The translations under genes were made by a program, and so were the position numbers. The notes beneath the pieces were generated by a model. The model saw only the letters and a list, made by a program, of their open reading frames with translations, searched no databases and was not told the DNA's origin. Shown piece by piece: positions 1 through 7,830 of a stretch of 64,000 bases of DNA. Every line of letters begins with the position of its first letter. The stretch's first letter is position 1. Source of the stretch: Deinococcus cellulosilyticus NBRC 106333 = KACC 11606 (GTDB lineage: Bacteria > Deinococcota > Deinococci > Deinococcales > Deinococcaceae); NCBI RefSeq assembly GCF_007990775.1, contig NZ_BJXB01000004.1:1-64000 (forward strand), given 5' to 3'.

Positions 1-262
1 TTATTCATGGAAGCGTCACATTCAACAGCGCGGAAGGGCTTTAGGATACAGGTTGGATGCAACCATTTGATTCCCACTGCCCGTTTCACAAAGAAAGCAA
101 ACAGGCAAGAGGGGGCACCCCACAAACTTTTGGGACCATGCCTTTGCTGCAACTGCAGCAGTAAAAGAGAGCAGTTCCGCCCCGGCTTTCAATTCCAGAA
201 TCATGTTCGGGGGCAAGGAGCCCGGTGTTGTTCCCCCGCACCCGCCATAAAAGGAGAAAACC

Positions 263-640
263 ATGCCCACCCGTGAACTCACATTCTCGACCTTTCAGGA
301 AGCCATTTCATCTGACGGCATTGTGCTTGTGGACTTCTGGGCCTCATGGTGCGGTCCTTGCCGCACCTTTGCCCCGGTCTTCGAAGCAGCTTCCAATGAG
401 CATCCAGACATTGTCTTTGCCAAGGTGGACACTGAAGCAAACCAGGAACTTGCCCAGGCCGCAGGAATCATGTCGATTCCCACCCTGATGGTGTTTCGGG
501 AGGGCATCTTGCTGTTCAATCAGGCAGGTGCTCTGCCAATGCACGTTTTGCGTGACCTGATTGCTCAGGTGCGGTCACTCGACATGGACGAGGTGCGCAA
601 GCATGTCACACAAGCTCAGGGCAGTCAGGCCCAGCCTTAA
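263..640 (+). CDS. trxA: Thioredoxin
   Basis: Cytoplasmic dithiol-disulfide oxidoreductase of 125 residues, close to the family's usual ~105 plus a short polar tail after residue 105. The active site WCGPC is visible (C30, C33), as are the VDFWASW strand before it and the cis-proline SIPT (P73). The ATG has a good ribosome binding site (AAAGGAG, 6 nt upstream). It stands alone: decayed DNA follows directly and no terminator was seen. The 262 bases upstream hold no convincing gene. The low-charge C-terminal extension (residues ~106-125) is unusual and may be disordered. Identification rests on the motif and fold pattern and is secure; the physiological partner is not visible. Confidence 0.95.
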   Translation: MPTRELTFSTFQEAISSDGIVLVDFWASWCGPCRTFAPVFEAASNEHPDIVFAKVDTEANQELAQAAGIMSIPTLMVFREGILLFNQAGALPMHVLRDLIAQVRSLDMDEVRKHVTQAQGSQAQP

Positions 641-643
641 ACT

Positions 644-943
644 TTGTCGCTTTACGGCCCCTGTTTCAGTGCGACAGGTCAGTCAGATGATGTTCCCAGT
701 GAGGAACTGGTTCACACCCTGATGGGTGTGGACCTTGGAGACCTCAGGCAGGTGGCTGATTGCTGGCCGAACGTGGATCTGACAGACGAAACAGTGCATC
801 AGACTGTCTGGAGCGTGCTGGGAAACATCACCGGGTATCCCCATGGCCGCATGAGCCAATGGCCCAGATGAATCACCTTCAGTGTGGAGTACGTCACTGA
901 AACGGCTGAGAAATTCCGGGCCCTGTACCTGATGTGACACACT
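644..943 (+). pseudogene. Decayed coding remnant, possibly HEAT-like
   Basis: One reading frame stays protein-like across this stretch but is cut by in-frame stops at 869-871 and near 935. The first piece reads as an amphipathic helical segment ending in LGNITGYPHG; the second contains VEYVTETAEKFRALY. No start with a ribosome binding site was found. The same frame runs on into the SUKH-like remnant at 950, so the two may once have been a single gene. The family is not recognised with confidence. It is called a remnant because the composition is coding-like while the frame is broken. Confidence 0.35.
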
Positions 944-949
944 GAAGCC

Positions 950-1577
950 ATGCCCGATTTGCTTGCCCATCAGCAACAGTACCCAGGGAAATGGCAACCA
1001 GAAGCAGGACCTGACGGCAAGGCATCCTTCTGGCTGCCCATCTGGGTCCAGGGTGAGCGCCAACCCGATCTGGGGCTGGATGACCTGGGCAACTGGGTGG
1101 TGCCCACGGGGGATGGGTTGATCCCTGCCCAGTTGAGGTCAGTGTTGCTGTTGCCTTTGCTGCATCTTGAACGGGATGCTTTTGAAAAACAGCTCTCGGC
1201 CAGACTGGAGGCGCTGAAACTGCCTGTATTGCCGCTTGTGGGGACCCCGGGATTTTCTGGAGTCTTAAGGGTCGCTTCTGATCGGAGGTCAGTGGCTTTT
1301 TGGCATTGTTGATGCAGACTTTGAAGGAACCATGGTTTGTGATGGGGTGCGGTCCACCCGCCCTGCCCGCGAGGTTGTTGACTTTCCCAGACACCTGTTT
1401 CTCATCATGGATGACGAGGGAAAGGAAAACCATTGCCTGGATTGCTCCGAAAGGACTGGAGGGTCCGTGGTTGTGTGGGACACCCATGAACAGAAAGTCC
1501 CCCGCGAGCTCGCTGGGGGTTTTTCTGCTTACCTGGAAGATGTGGTGAACCGGGTTTTGGAACGAAAAGGCTTCTGA
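950..1577 (+). pseudogene. Frameshifted SUKH (SMI1/KNR4) family gene
   Basis: Two frames must be joined to read this gene. The first (950-1312) gives about 105 sensible residues and then degenerates. The second resumes at about 1270-1290 with GSLLIGGQWLFGIVDAD and runs to the stop at 1577, ending with the SUKH-like strands FLIMDDEGKENHCLDCS and VVVWDTHE and a terminal helix. An indel between about 1250 and 1290 explains the switch. SUKH proteins are commonly immunity proteins against secreted polymorphic toxins. No toxin gene is next to it. A second, intact SUKH gene lies at 4554-5294. Confidence 0.6.
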
Positions 1578-1600
1578 ATCCACATCTTTGGCACCAGAAA

Positions 1601-1622
1601 GTATATACTGAAAAGTACATAC
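1601..1622 (+). promoter_or_regulatory. Candidate VapB operator
   Basis: Two related 8-mers, GTATATAC (itself a perfect palindrome) and GTACATAC, are spaced 14 bp start to start, directly before the vapB ribosome binding site GGAGGTG. Paired short palindromes at this position are typical of operators bound by a VapBC complex for autorepression. TATACT within the first copy could also serve as a -10 box, but no matching -35 was found. Confidence 0.5.
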
Positions 1623-1634
1623 GGAGGTGAAACC

Positions 1635-1874
1635 ATGACCAGAGGGAAAGTCTTCACCTCGGGGGGCAGTCAGGCTGTGAGGATCCCCCGAGAGTTCAGA
1701 ATCGACACCACTGAAGTCACCATTGAAAGAATTGGGGCAAGCCTGATCATCACCCCAGTCAAGCCAGAGGCACAACGGCACACGTGGCTCAGCTGGTATG
1801 AAGACCTCGGGGAAGGGGAGAGCACCATAGAACGTGAACAGCCCGAGGAGCAGGAAAGGAACTGGGAGCTTTGA
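1635..1874 (+). CDS. vapB: VapB-type antitoxin, AbrB/SpoVT fold
   Basis: A 79-residue antitoxin with an N-terminal swapped-hairpin DNA-binding domain: GKVFTSGGSQAVRIPREFR is the classic VapB/VagC opening, followed by the acidic strand VTIERIG. The charged C-terminal part (residues ~50-79, rich in Glu) would be the toxin-neutralising tail. It should bind its own promoter at the repeat just upstream. Its TGA stop overlaps the TTG start of the toxin, so the two are translationally coupled. The start has an excellent GGAGGTG site. The family is clear; a stand-alone AbrB role is unlikely because of the neighbour. Confidence 0.9.
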   Translation: MTRGKVFTSGGSQAVRIPREFRIDTTEVTIERIGASLIITPVKPEAQRHTWLSWYEDLGEGESTIEREQPEEQERNWEL

Positions 1875-2272
1875 GCCTGGAAGTCCTGCTGGACACCAAC
1901 ACCTGCATTTTCATCCTGAACCACCGACCTCCCCAGGTTGCGGAGAGATTTGCGGAGCACCCGATTGGGAGCATTGGGGTGTCTTCGATCACAGCTGCTG
2001 AACTCTCATTCGGGATGCACAAGTCGGGTTCTGAAAAAAACCTGGAGCGCCTGAAGCACTTCCTGACTCCACTGGCTGTTCTGCCTTTTGATGATGAGGC
2101 GGCCAGGGTGTACGGACGGGTGCGGGCGGAACTGCAGGCCAGAGGCACCCCCATTGGACCCCTGGACACCCTGATTGGAGCGCATGCTCTGGCTTTGGGA
2201 GCGACCCTGGTGACGAACAACACCCGTGAATTCAAGCGGATCTCTGGTCTGGCTCTGGAAGACTGGTTGTAG
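1871..2272 (+). CDS. vapC: VapC-type PIN-domain RNase toxin
   Basis: A 133-residue PIN endoribonuclease, a Mg-dependent RNase that typically cuts tRNA or rRNA in VapBC systems. Visible acidic residues are D8 in LLDTN, E44 in TAAELSFG and D99 in GPLDTLIGAHA. The closing TNNTREF motif is present, although the fourth acidic position reads Asn, as in many VapC proteins. The TTG start at 1871 overlaps the antitoxin stop (TTGA). The length is normal and there is no frame damage, so the module should be functional. The pair sits between decayed SUKH DNA and small unknown genes, in keeping with an accessory region. Confidence 0.92.
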   Translation: MSLEVLLDTNTCIFILNHRPPQVAERFAEHPIGSIGVSSITAAELSFGMHKSGSEKNLERLKHFLTPLAVLPFDDEAARVYGRVRAELQARGTPIGPLDTLIGAHALALGATLVTNNTREFKRISGLALEDWL

Positions 2273-2596
2273 GTGGGTAGAAACCCTTCAGGTGGAGCTG
2301 GAGGGCTATCACTGGTCATTCCGTGCATCGATTGCCTTTTCACTGTCCAGAACATTCTTTTTTGAAGATTGATTTGGAGCATTGGACACGGGTTCATTTT
2401 ACCCCTGGTTGCGTATGGCTCTGGAAAACACTTTTGGGAATTTCATTATAGGTAATAATTTCACAAGCTTAAAGTCCCCCCTCCCGATTCACAATCCTTC
2501 CTGAGTTGTCGTATGGGGTGCCCGTCCTGTTTTTTTCCTTGCGGTGGTTGAAAGTGTGAAGCAAGAGCGAAAGCCCGGAGGGTTTTAAGCTGACCT
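2273..2596. other. Intergenic region without recognised gene
   Basis: 324 bp between vapC and a small membrane gene. It is AT-richer than its surroundings around 2435-2465. No hairpin terminator, repeat or coding frame stood out. A GGAGGG at ~2577 could serve the next gene but lies far from its ATG. Confidence 0.4.
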
Positions 2597-2899
2597 ATGA
2601 CCGCAGTGAAAGTGCTTTCCTTCCCCCAGAAACTCCGTCAACATCTGGGTTACCTGCCCACAGTGGTCCTTGCCAGTGTCTGGGTGTTTCAGCCCCTGCT
2701 TGTCTTCTGGGCCTGGACGAACCTCACCCACGCCACCGGGTTCTACCCGGGCCTCAGTGCCTCAAGTCTGCTCTGCCCCCTCACCTCACTGGCCTTCACC
2801 GTGACCACCTGGCGCAAAAGGGGCTTCCACTGGACGTTCCTCCTCTACCCTGTCCCGCTGGTGGGAGGGCTGGGTTTCCTTTACCTCAACCTCAGGTGA
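2597..2899 (+). CDS. Small multi-pass membrane protein, unknown
   Basis: The 100-residue product has three hydrophobic segments (about 18-40, 52-70 and 80-97) separated by short polar turns, with WRKRGFHW between the second and third. No family was recognised. The composition (many Trp, Leu, Pro) and the segment layout look like a genuine inner-membrane protein. The ATG lacks a close ribosome binding site, so the start is uncertain. It has no obvious operon partner: an AT-rich repeat-bearing gap follows. Confidence 0.5.
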   Translation: MTAVKVLSFPQKLRQHLGYLPTVVLASVWVFQPLLVFWAWTNLTHATGFYPGLSASSLLCPLTSLAFTVTTWRKRGFHWTFLLYPVPLVGGLGFLYLNLR

Positions 2900-2946
2900 A
2901 TCAGAATTGACAGGGCTTGCTCAACCAGCGGAACAGGAATTTTCGG

Positions 2947-2967
2947 TTTTAAGTTTACAGTTTACTG
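2947..2967 (+). repeat. Heptanucleotide repeat, three degenerate units
   Basis: TTTTAAG, TTTACAG and TTTACTG follow one another with exact 7-bp phase in the AT-rich gap before the gene at 3139. A reverse-complement relative lies at 4043-4070 on the far side of that gene. See also the heptads at 18103 and 44367. Confidence 0.5.
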
Positions 2968-3138
2968 AAAGTCCCCGATTTACTGGCTTTTTTCATGTAA
3001 AGTTGCAGCAAGTTTTTAAGTTTGCCCACTCGAAACTGCCTGCATCCCACAATTGGGGTTTAAAAAGTGCATGGTCTTGCTTGAGACCCCTCGGGTTTGG
3101 ACCCACCAGATGCTTTCAGCCCCAGCTAAAATGAATGG

Positions 3139-3957
3139 GTGCAACGATTTCAAATCTCTTTTGAACACCGCAAAACCGTGAACTTGCCGGACCGGGCCAC
3201 CCCAACAGATGCCCAGGCCACAGGCGAATACATCCCAGCCAGCCTCCGCATCATCAACCGCTTTGAAATGGTGTTGGAGCGGCACCACATGTACACCCCA
3301 GAAACCACCCTCAGGGGCATCCTGAGGTACTTCGACCAGAATGTGCTGGCTTACCTGTTCGGAGCACAAAAAATCCATTACTGGTCCAGAACACGGCAGA
3401 CAGCAGGTGGTGTGTACATCAACATGGGGCCGGAGTGGTATGGCTTTCTGGACTTCTTTCGGGAAAAAACCGGTAAGAAGCTGCACCATGAAGCGGACCA
3501 GAGTGCGTTGACCGAATCGGATCAGGAACTGGCCCAACTGGTGGCCGACCTGTCGGATGAATACTTCACCTGGCTGGAGAGCCTCGAGCCGAATGACCTG
3601 CATCCTTTTGATCCTCACTCCCGCCGCCACACCATTGCTGTTTTCGAAGGGGACATCAACACGCTGGTCCTCAAGCACCCTTACTCGTTCACCCTGACCG
3701 GTTCATTTCCAGAAGCTTTTGCTTTTCTGGAGGGCATCAACTCAGATCGGGATGACGAAAATATCCCTCACTGGGTCAAGAGGTGGTGGGCTTTTGAGCG
3801 GGGACTGAAGGTCAAACCCCGCACTTTTGATGGCATCCGGGATTTTGCGGTGCACCTCTATCAGACCCTTGGGGATCAGGGGGCGCTGGCAGAACTCTTG
3901 CACCTGTACCAGACATTTGAGCCTACTGATTGGGAAGGAAATCCCTTCTCACCCTGA
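3139..3957 (+). CDS. Hypothetical protein, 272 residues
   Basis: A soluble, acidic protein with many aromatic residues and no signal peptide or membrane segment. The start is GTG; nearby ATGs at 3131 and 3135 are in other frames. Recognisable landmarks are YFTWLESLEPNDLHPFDPHSRR near the middle and a Trp-rich HWVKRWWAFERG near residue 212. No known fold or motif was recognised. It is flanked on both sides by AT-rich heptad repeats (2947-2967 and 4043-4070) and lies in an accessory stretch with toxin-antitoxin and immunity genes. That makes an interbacterial or mobile origin possible but unproven. Confidence 0.65.
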   Translation: MQRFQISFEHRKTVNLPDRATPTDAQATGEYIPASLRIINRFEMVLERHHMYTPETTLRGILRYFDQNVLAYLFGAQKIHYWSRTRQTAGGVYINMGPEWYGFLDFFREKTGKKLHHEADQSALTESDQELAQLVADLSDEYFTWLESLEPNDLHPFDPHSRRHTIAVFEGDINTLVLKHPYSFTLTGSFPEAFAFLEGINSDRDDENIPHWVKRWWAFERGLKVKPRTFDGIRDFAVHLYQTLGDQGALAELLHLYQTFEPTDWEGNPFSP

Positions 3958-4042
3958 TCCAAATCCATTCCAGGGCGTTGGGGCAAAAGCTGTGGGTGGG
4001 TGAACTTTATCTTTAAAAAAGCGAACAATAAACTTGAAAAAG

Positions 4043-4070
4043 AAACTTTAAACTTAAAACTGACAGTTTT
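4043..4070 (+). repeat. Heptanucleotide repeat, reverse relative of 2947 copy
   Basis: AAACTTT, AAACTTA and AAACTGA in exact 7-bp phase, followed by CAGTTTT. The reverse complement reads TTTTAAG TTTAAAG, nearly the same as the array at 2947. The two arrays therefore form a loose inverted pair around the gene at 3139-3957. Confidence 0.5.
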
Positions 4071-4189
4071 CATCAGTACGTCCAGCAGCAAAAGTCGAAG
4101 CTTCAGGCCTGAGGGACGCCCCGGGTTTCCAGGTGGATTTTCCGCCCCCGGTGTTTTGCCGGGGTGCTGTTCACCCTGAGCTGAGGCAG

Positions 4190-4275
4190 GGGCAAAGGCA
4201 GGGAGGGGAAAAGAGCAGGGAAGGGGAGAAGGAAACCGGAGGGGGGAGGGAAAAGCAAGGATTGTGGGGGGAGGT
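4190..4275 (+). other. Polypurine tract with G-runs
   Basis: About 85 bases almost free of pyrimidines on the + strand, with several runs of three to six G. Loops between the G-runs reach about 15 nt, so a G-quadruplex is possible but not canonical. It could also form triplex DNA or be simple low-complexity drift. Confidence 0.4.
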
Positions 4276-4401
4276 GGTCTGGCCGCAAATGTGAAAAATT
4301 TATCTTATTCTATTCTGTTGAAGTTTCTCTGTTTCTCCGAAAACACATGCTTTTTCCCAGGTCATTGACATCAGCATACGCACACAACATAATCAAGCAA
4401 G

Positions 4402-4506
4402 ATGTACACCCTCCAGAGAATCCGCAGGCACCCATCCTTCCTGGGCCAATACCCCAGCTTTGATGAAGCAGCCCACTCTGCCCTCCAAAGGGTTAAAGGA
4501 CCGTAG
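4402..4506 (+). CDS. Possible 34-residue small protein
   Basis: A short frame encoding a basic start (MYTLQRIRRHPSF) and a balanced amphipathic second half (FDEAAHSALQRVKGP). The amino acid mix is protein-like, but the ribosome binding site is weak and nothing else supports it. It may be a remnant of a longer gene, as neighbouring DNA is degraded. Confidence 0.25.
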   Translation: MYTLQRIRRHPSFLGQYPSFDEAAHSALQRVKGP

Positions 4507-4553
4507 CTGTCACCGGGTATCATGCAGCCTTTTTTTATTGATCAGCACATCAT

Positions 4554-5294
4554 TTATGACTTTAACAGATGAATCAACTGTCTTTTCTCAAAAATTTCCA
4601 GTAGCCTTTCTCGAGGACTCCAGCCTGCTTCAGGCTCTTCTACCACTTGTGGCCAGCTTAACATTTCCAATGCACGTTCCTGAGGCCACAACTGCAAAGC
4701 CAGATCAACATAGAATCTGCTTCTGGCAGCGTTCCCAGCTTGACTCTCTAATTCAGCTCTCGCCAGGCAATCGAGGGCTACCTGAGCATCATCACCCAGT
4801 GGACCAGACGTTGCTGGATGGTCCAAAAACAGTTCATAAGTGAATGCTTGAGAATCCGTTTGGATGTTCTGCCAGGCGGCAGCAAAACGGTGGAGATTCA
4901 AAAACCACAGCTCCACCACTTCGCTGAGCATCGGCCACAAAGCCACACGTTCACCCAGGGTTGCATCCGAGAACAGCACCAGAAAGTCCCCTTCGTCGAC
5001 TTCCAGAACAGGTAGACCCAGACCACTGAGTTCCAGCACTTCACCTGACTCCAGCACCTCATCCATCTGGTCGAGGGCTGAGATGATCTCCTGAGTTCCC
5101 AGAGGTCTGATGGGCACAAACTGGTCTGCTGGCCATCCAGAACGATCCAGACCATCGTGTTCTCGCAGCAAAGTGGTGAGCGTGGCAGGCAAAGGCTGAC
5201 CCCACCTGTCTTCCAAGCGTCGCAGGTCTTCTTCAGAGGCACCCGGTTTCAAAGGAAGATGGAGGTTTTGACAGGTGGACCAGAGCATTTCCAT
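4554..5294 (-). CDS. SUKH (SMI1/KNR4) domain protein
   Basis: A 246-residue protein whose first ~135 residues form a SUKH domain. The opening helix pair has the family signature GASEEDLRRLEDRWGQPLP, LTTLLREHDG, and later strands include FLVLFSDATLGERVALW and VVELWFLNLHRF. The last ~90 residues are helical and rich in Glu and Leu, and may be an added interaction domain. SUKH proteins mostly act as cytoplasmic immunity proteins against toxins of contact or secretion systems. No toxin, VgrG, Rhs or T7SS gene is near. The next gene on the same strand is a frameshifted Imm11-like gene, giving a small immunity cluster. The ATG has no clear ribosome binding site. Confidence 0.8.
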   Translation of the reverse strand: MEMLWSTCQNLHLPLKPGASEEDLRRLEDRWGQPLPATLTTLLREHDGLDRSGWPADQFVPIRPLGTQEIISALDQMDEVLESGEVLELSGLGLPVLEVDEGDFLVLFSDATLGERVALWPMLSEVVELWFLNLHRFAAAWQNIQTDSQAFTYELFLDHPATSGPLGDDAQVALDCLARAELESQAGNAARSRFYVDLALQLWPQERALEMLSWPQVVEEPEAGWSPRERLLEIFEKRQLIHLLKS

Positions 5295-5354
5295 GCCCCA
5301 TGTTAAATCAAAAGTCTGCCTTTACTTCTTCTGATACATGCTTTTGATGGTCTC

Positions 5355-6004
5355 TCAGACAGAAGGAGACATCCGCTCATCCCGGTACTCCGGGTCTTCA
5401 GAGTCCCAGATCAGTCTGAACTTCAAACCCGTCAGCTGATGCTGTTCCACCTGATGTTTAAAATCCAATGTGGCAAACATCCGGTTCAGTTGTGGGACTG
5501 TAAAAATGCCTCTGTCTGGCAAAAGGTCTGGCAGGAAAGCATCAAGCCCGGGGTCGTGATATGCCGTTCCAAGTGGTCCTGTGACGGTCTCCACCGTGTT
5601 CTCCAGGCCCAGGGCGTCTACAGTCACCGTGGAACGCCAGTGGTGCAGAGTCCTGCTGCATCCAACACCACATGCTGGGCACAGTCCCCCAATGGACCCG
5701 AGAGAACCTTCATCTGGTGTGCTGCAGTGACAAAAGCTTTAAAGCCTTCAGTCAGGAACAGGTCGGCAACGGGTTTCCGACTGAAGGCCTTCTTGACCTT
5801 TGCTGGCAGGGTGCTGTTCTGCAAGTAGGTGGGGTGGTCTTCTGCTTCCACCATGGGAATGGGCCCTGTGATGAACTGACCCCTGTGGGCTTCAAACAGT
5901 TGATGGATGGTTTGCCGATCTGCTTCGGTTTTGGTGATGTATCCAGGACGGTACTTGTGGGTGGTGTTTTCCAGTGTGGTATGGACCATTTGATAAATCT
6001 GCAT
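5355..6004 (-). pseudogene. Frameshifted Imm11 (DUF1629)-like immunity gene
   Basis: Two overlapping frames (start at 6004, 126 codons; then 5627-5355, 90 codons) read as a single protein if a 1-nt shift near 5630-5650 is repaired. The C-terminal frame carries TVTVDALGLENT, resembling the VDALDLE strand of DUF1629 proteins, and ends with LTGLKFRLIWD, like that family's terminal strand. As the sequence stands, the upstream frame stops (TGA) and a GTG overlaps it, so two coupled genes cannot be fully excluded. The family call is from pattern memory and is moderate. It lies beside a SUKH gene, another immunity family. Confidence 0.5.
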
Positions 6005-6241
6005 AACGTTTCTAGCCTTTCATTGAAGTGCTTTGACGTCATTTTGAGCCATCTTGCCCTGAAAAAGTCCGGGCCTCCTCTGAGGAGTGGCATGAAAAGC
6101 CAGAGGGACTTTGAGGTGGCGTCACGTGCACGGATAAAGTGCAAATGCAGCGTCTTCCGCAACACCACCTGATGTTTTATGCTGCAGGTGTTCTCAGGCA
6201 TTCACACCCTGTCTCCTGTCTGGGACCATTCTCACATCACA

Positions 6242-7666
6242 ATGGAGGTTCTTTTGAAGCCCACCGTTTCCCTGGACGATGTGGCCGCCCCTGCCCCTCT
6301 GTTTTCATGGGCCCTGGTTGGTCTGTCCCTTTCCACGCTGCTGTCCTCGCTGGGCACCAGCATTGCCAATGTTGCCCTTCCCACACTGGAGGTGGTGTTT
6401 CATGCCTCTTTTCAGCAGGTTCAGTGGGTGGTTCTGGCCTATTTGCTGGTCATCACTTGCCTGAGCGTCAGTGCTGGACGCCTGGGAGATCTGGTTGGAC
6501 AAAAACGCCTGCTGCTGATGGGGCTCGGTGTGTTCACTGTGGCTTCCCTGTGGTGTGGGCTCTCCAGCAACCTGGGCATGCTGATTGCAGCCCGGGGCTT
6601 GCAGGGTCTGGGGGCGGCCATCATGATGGCCCTCACCCTGGCCCTGGTGGGGACAACCTTTCCAAAAACAAAAATGGGAGGTGCTGTGGGTCTGCTTGGA
6701 ACGATGTCCGCAGTGGGCACAGCCCTGGGTCCCTCCCTGGGAGGGGTGCTTTTGCAGGCCTCGGATTGGCCTGCACTGTTTTTCATGCAAGTTCCCCTCG
6801 GGATCAGCGCCCTGTGGTTGCTTCACCGTTTTCTGCCTGCAGACCAGGTGAAGTCTGATCTTTCATGCGCCCGTCTGGACCCACTGGGCACTGGAATTCT
6901 GGCAGTTACCCTGGCCTGCTACGCCCTCTCGATGACCCTTGAGCACGGCCACTCAGGGCAGGCCAATGGGGTTCTGTTGTGTGTTGCCCTTGCAGGACTG
7001 CTTGCTTTCATCTGGCTGGAAAATCGAGCACCTTCACCCCTTGTGGACCTGCGAACCCTCAAACAGCCTCTGCTGGGAGCAGGTTTCGTCCTGAACTTGC
7101 TGGTCACCACGGTGGTGATGGCCACCCTGGTGGTGGGGCCTTTCTACCTGTCTGGTGGCCTGAACCTGAACGCTGCACAGGTGGGGCTGGTGATGACCTG
7201 TGGACCGCTGGTCTCTGCCCTGACAGGTGTTCCCGCAGGTCGTCTGGTGGATCGTTCTGGTGCCCTGAAGATGACCACCGTGGGACTGGTGGCCATGCTC
7301 ACCGGCTCCCTTGTTCTGGCTCTGGTCTCCTCCAGATTGGGAGTGGTGGGGTACATTGTGCCTCTGGTGCTCCTGACCTCCGGGTATGCCCTTTTCCAGG
7401 CCGCAAACAACACTGCCGTCCTGAAGGGTGTCTCCCCGGAGCGTCGGGGGGTGATGTCGGGCCTGCTCAGCCTGTCTCGCAACCTGGGCCTGATCTCGGG
7501 CGCTTCGATGATGGGAAAAGTGTTCATTCTGGGGTTGGGACCTTCCAGAGACGTGGGGACCGGGATGGAGGTTGTTTTTGGCGTGTCTGTGGGTCTGGTG
7601 GGGGTGGCGTTGCTCGTTTTGCGGGCCAGTTCCAGGGCGAGCCAGCGCAACGCAGAAAGCAATTAG
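6242..7666 (+). CDS. MFS drug/solute exporter, DHA2 type
   Basis: A 474-residue major facilitator with about 14 hydrophobic segments, the DHA2 (EmrB/QacA) layout. The motif-A-like loop AGRLGDLVGQKRLLLMG follows TM2, and GAAIMMALTLALVG plus GLLGTMSAVGTALGPSLGGVL marks the motif-C region typical of proton-driven exporters. An in-frame ATG exists at 6179, but the residues it adds are not membrane-like and neither start has a ribosome binding site. The ATG at 6242 fits the family better. The substrate cannot be told from sequence. A strong terminator follows. Confidence 0.88.
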   Translation: MEVLLKPTVSLDDVAAPAPLFSWALVGLSLSTLLSSLGTSIANVALPTLEVVFHASFQQVQWVVLAYLLVITCLSVSAGRLGDLVGQKRLLLMGLGVFTVASLWCGLSSNLGMLIAARGLQGLGAAIMMALTLALVGTTFPKTKMGGAVGLLGTMSAVGTALGPSLGGVLLQASDWPALFFMQVPLGISALWLLHRFLPADQVKSDLSCARLDPLGTGILAVTLACYALSMTLEHGHSGQANGVLLCVALAGLLAFIWLENRAPSPLVDLRTLKQPLLGAGFVLNLLVTTVVMATLVVGPFYLSGGLNLNAAQVGLVMTCGPLVSALTGVPAGRLVDRSGALKMTTVGLVAMLTGSLVLALVSSRLGVVGYIVPLVLLTSGYALFQAANNTAVLKGVSPERRGVMSGLLSLSRNLGLISGASMMGKVFILGLGPSRDVGTGMEVVFGVSVGLVGVALLVLRASSRASQRNAESN

Positions 7667-7685
7667 CAGTTTGCCTTGAAAATTG

Positions 7686-7717
7686 ACCCTGTGGAACTCA
7701 GAATCACAGGGTTTTTT
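7686..7717 (+). terminator. Intrinsic terminator after MFS gene
   Basis: Perfect stem ACCCTGTG/CACAGGGT with an 11-nt loop, followed by TTTTTT. Confidence 0.85.
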
Positions 7718-7830
7718 CAGGTTTTTTCAGGTCAGAGATTTACCGTTAAATGAAGCCTGCTTTTTTGTGCTCCGTCTCCTGGCCCAGTTCAAGTGGGGCA
7801 AGTGCAACCTTGCCTGCCCAAAGGAGCTTT

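Larger units (their letters stand above)
3958..4401. other. Intergenic region with heptads and purine tract
   Basis: 444 bp without a convincing gene. It holds the heptad repeat at 4043-4070, a GC-rich stretch with short inverted repeats around 4120-4180 (such as GGTGTTTTGCCGGGG), a long purine-rich tract at 4190-4275, and then AT-rich DNA resembling a promoter region. Confidence 0.5.

Noticed and set aside
10..282. Two overlapping short frames upstream of thioredoxin
   Set aside because: No ribosome binding site, and a composition rich in Cys and Gly; not believed coding.
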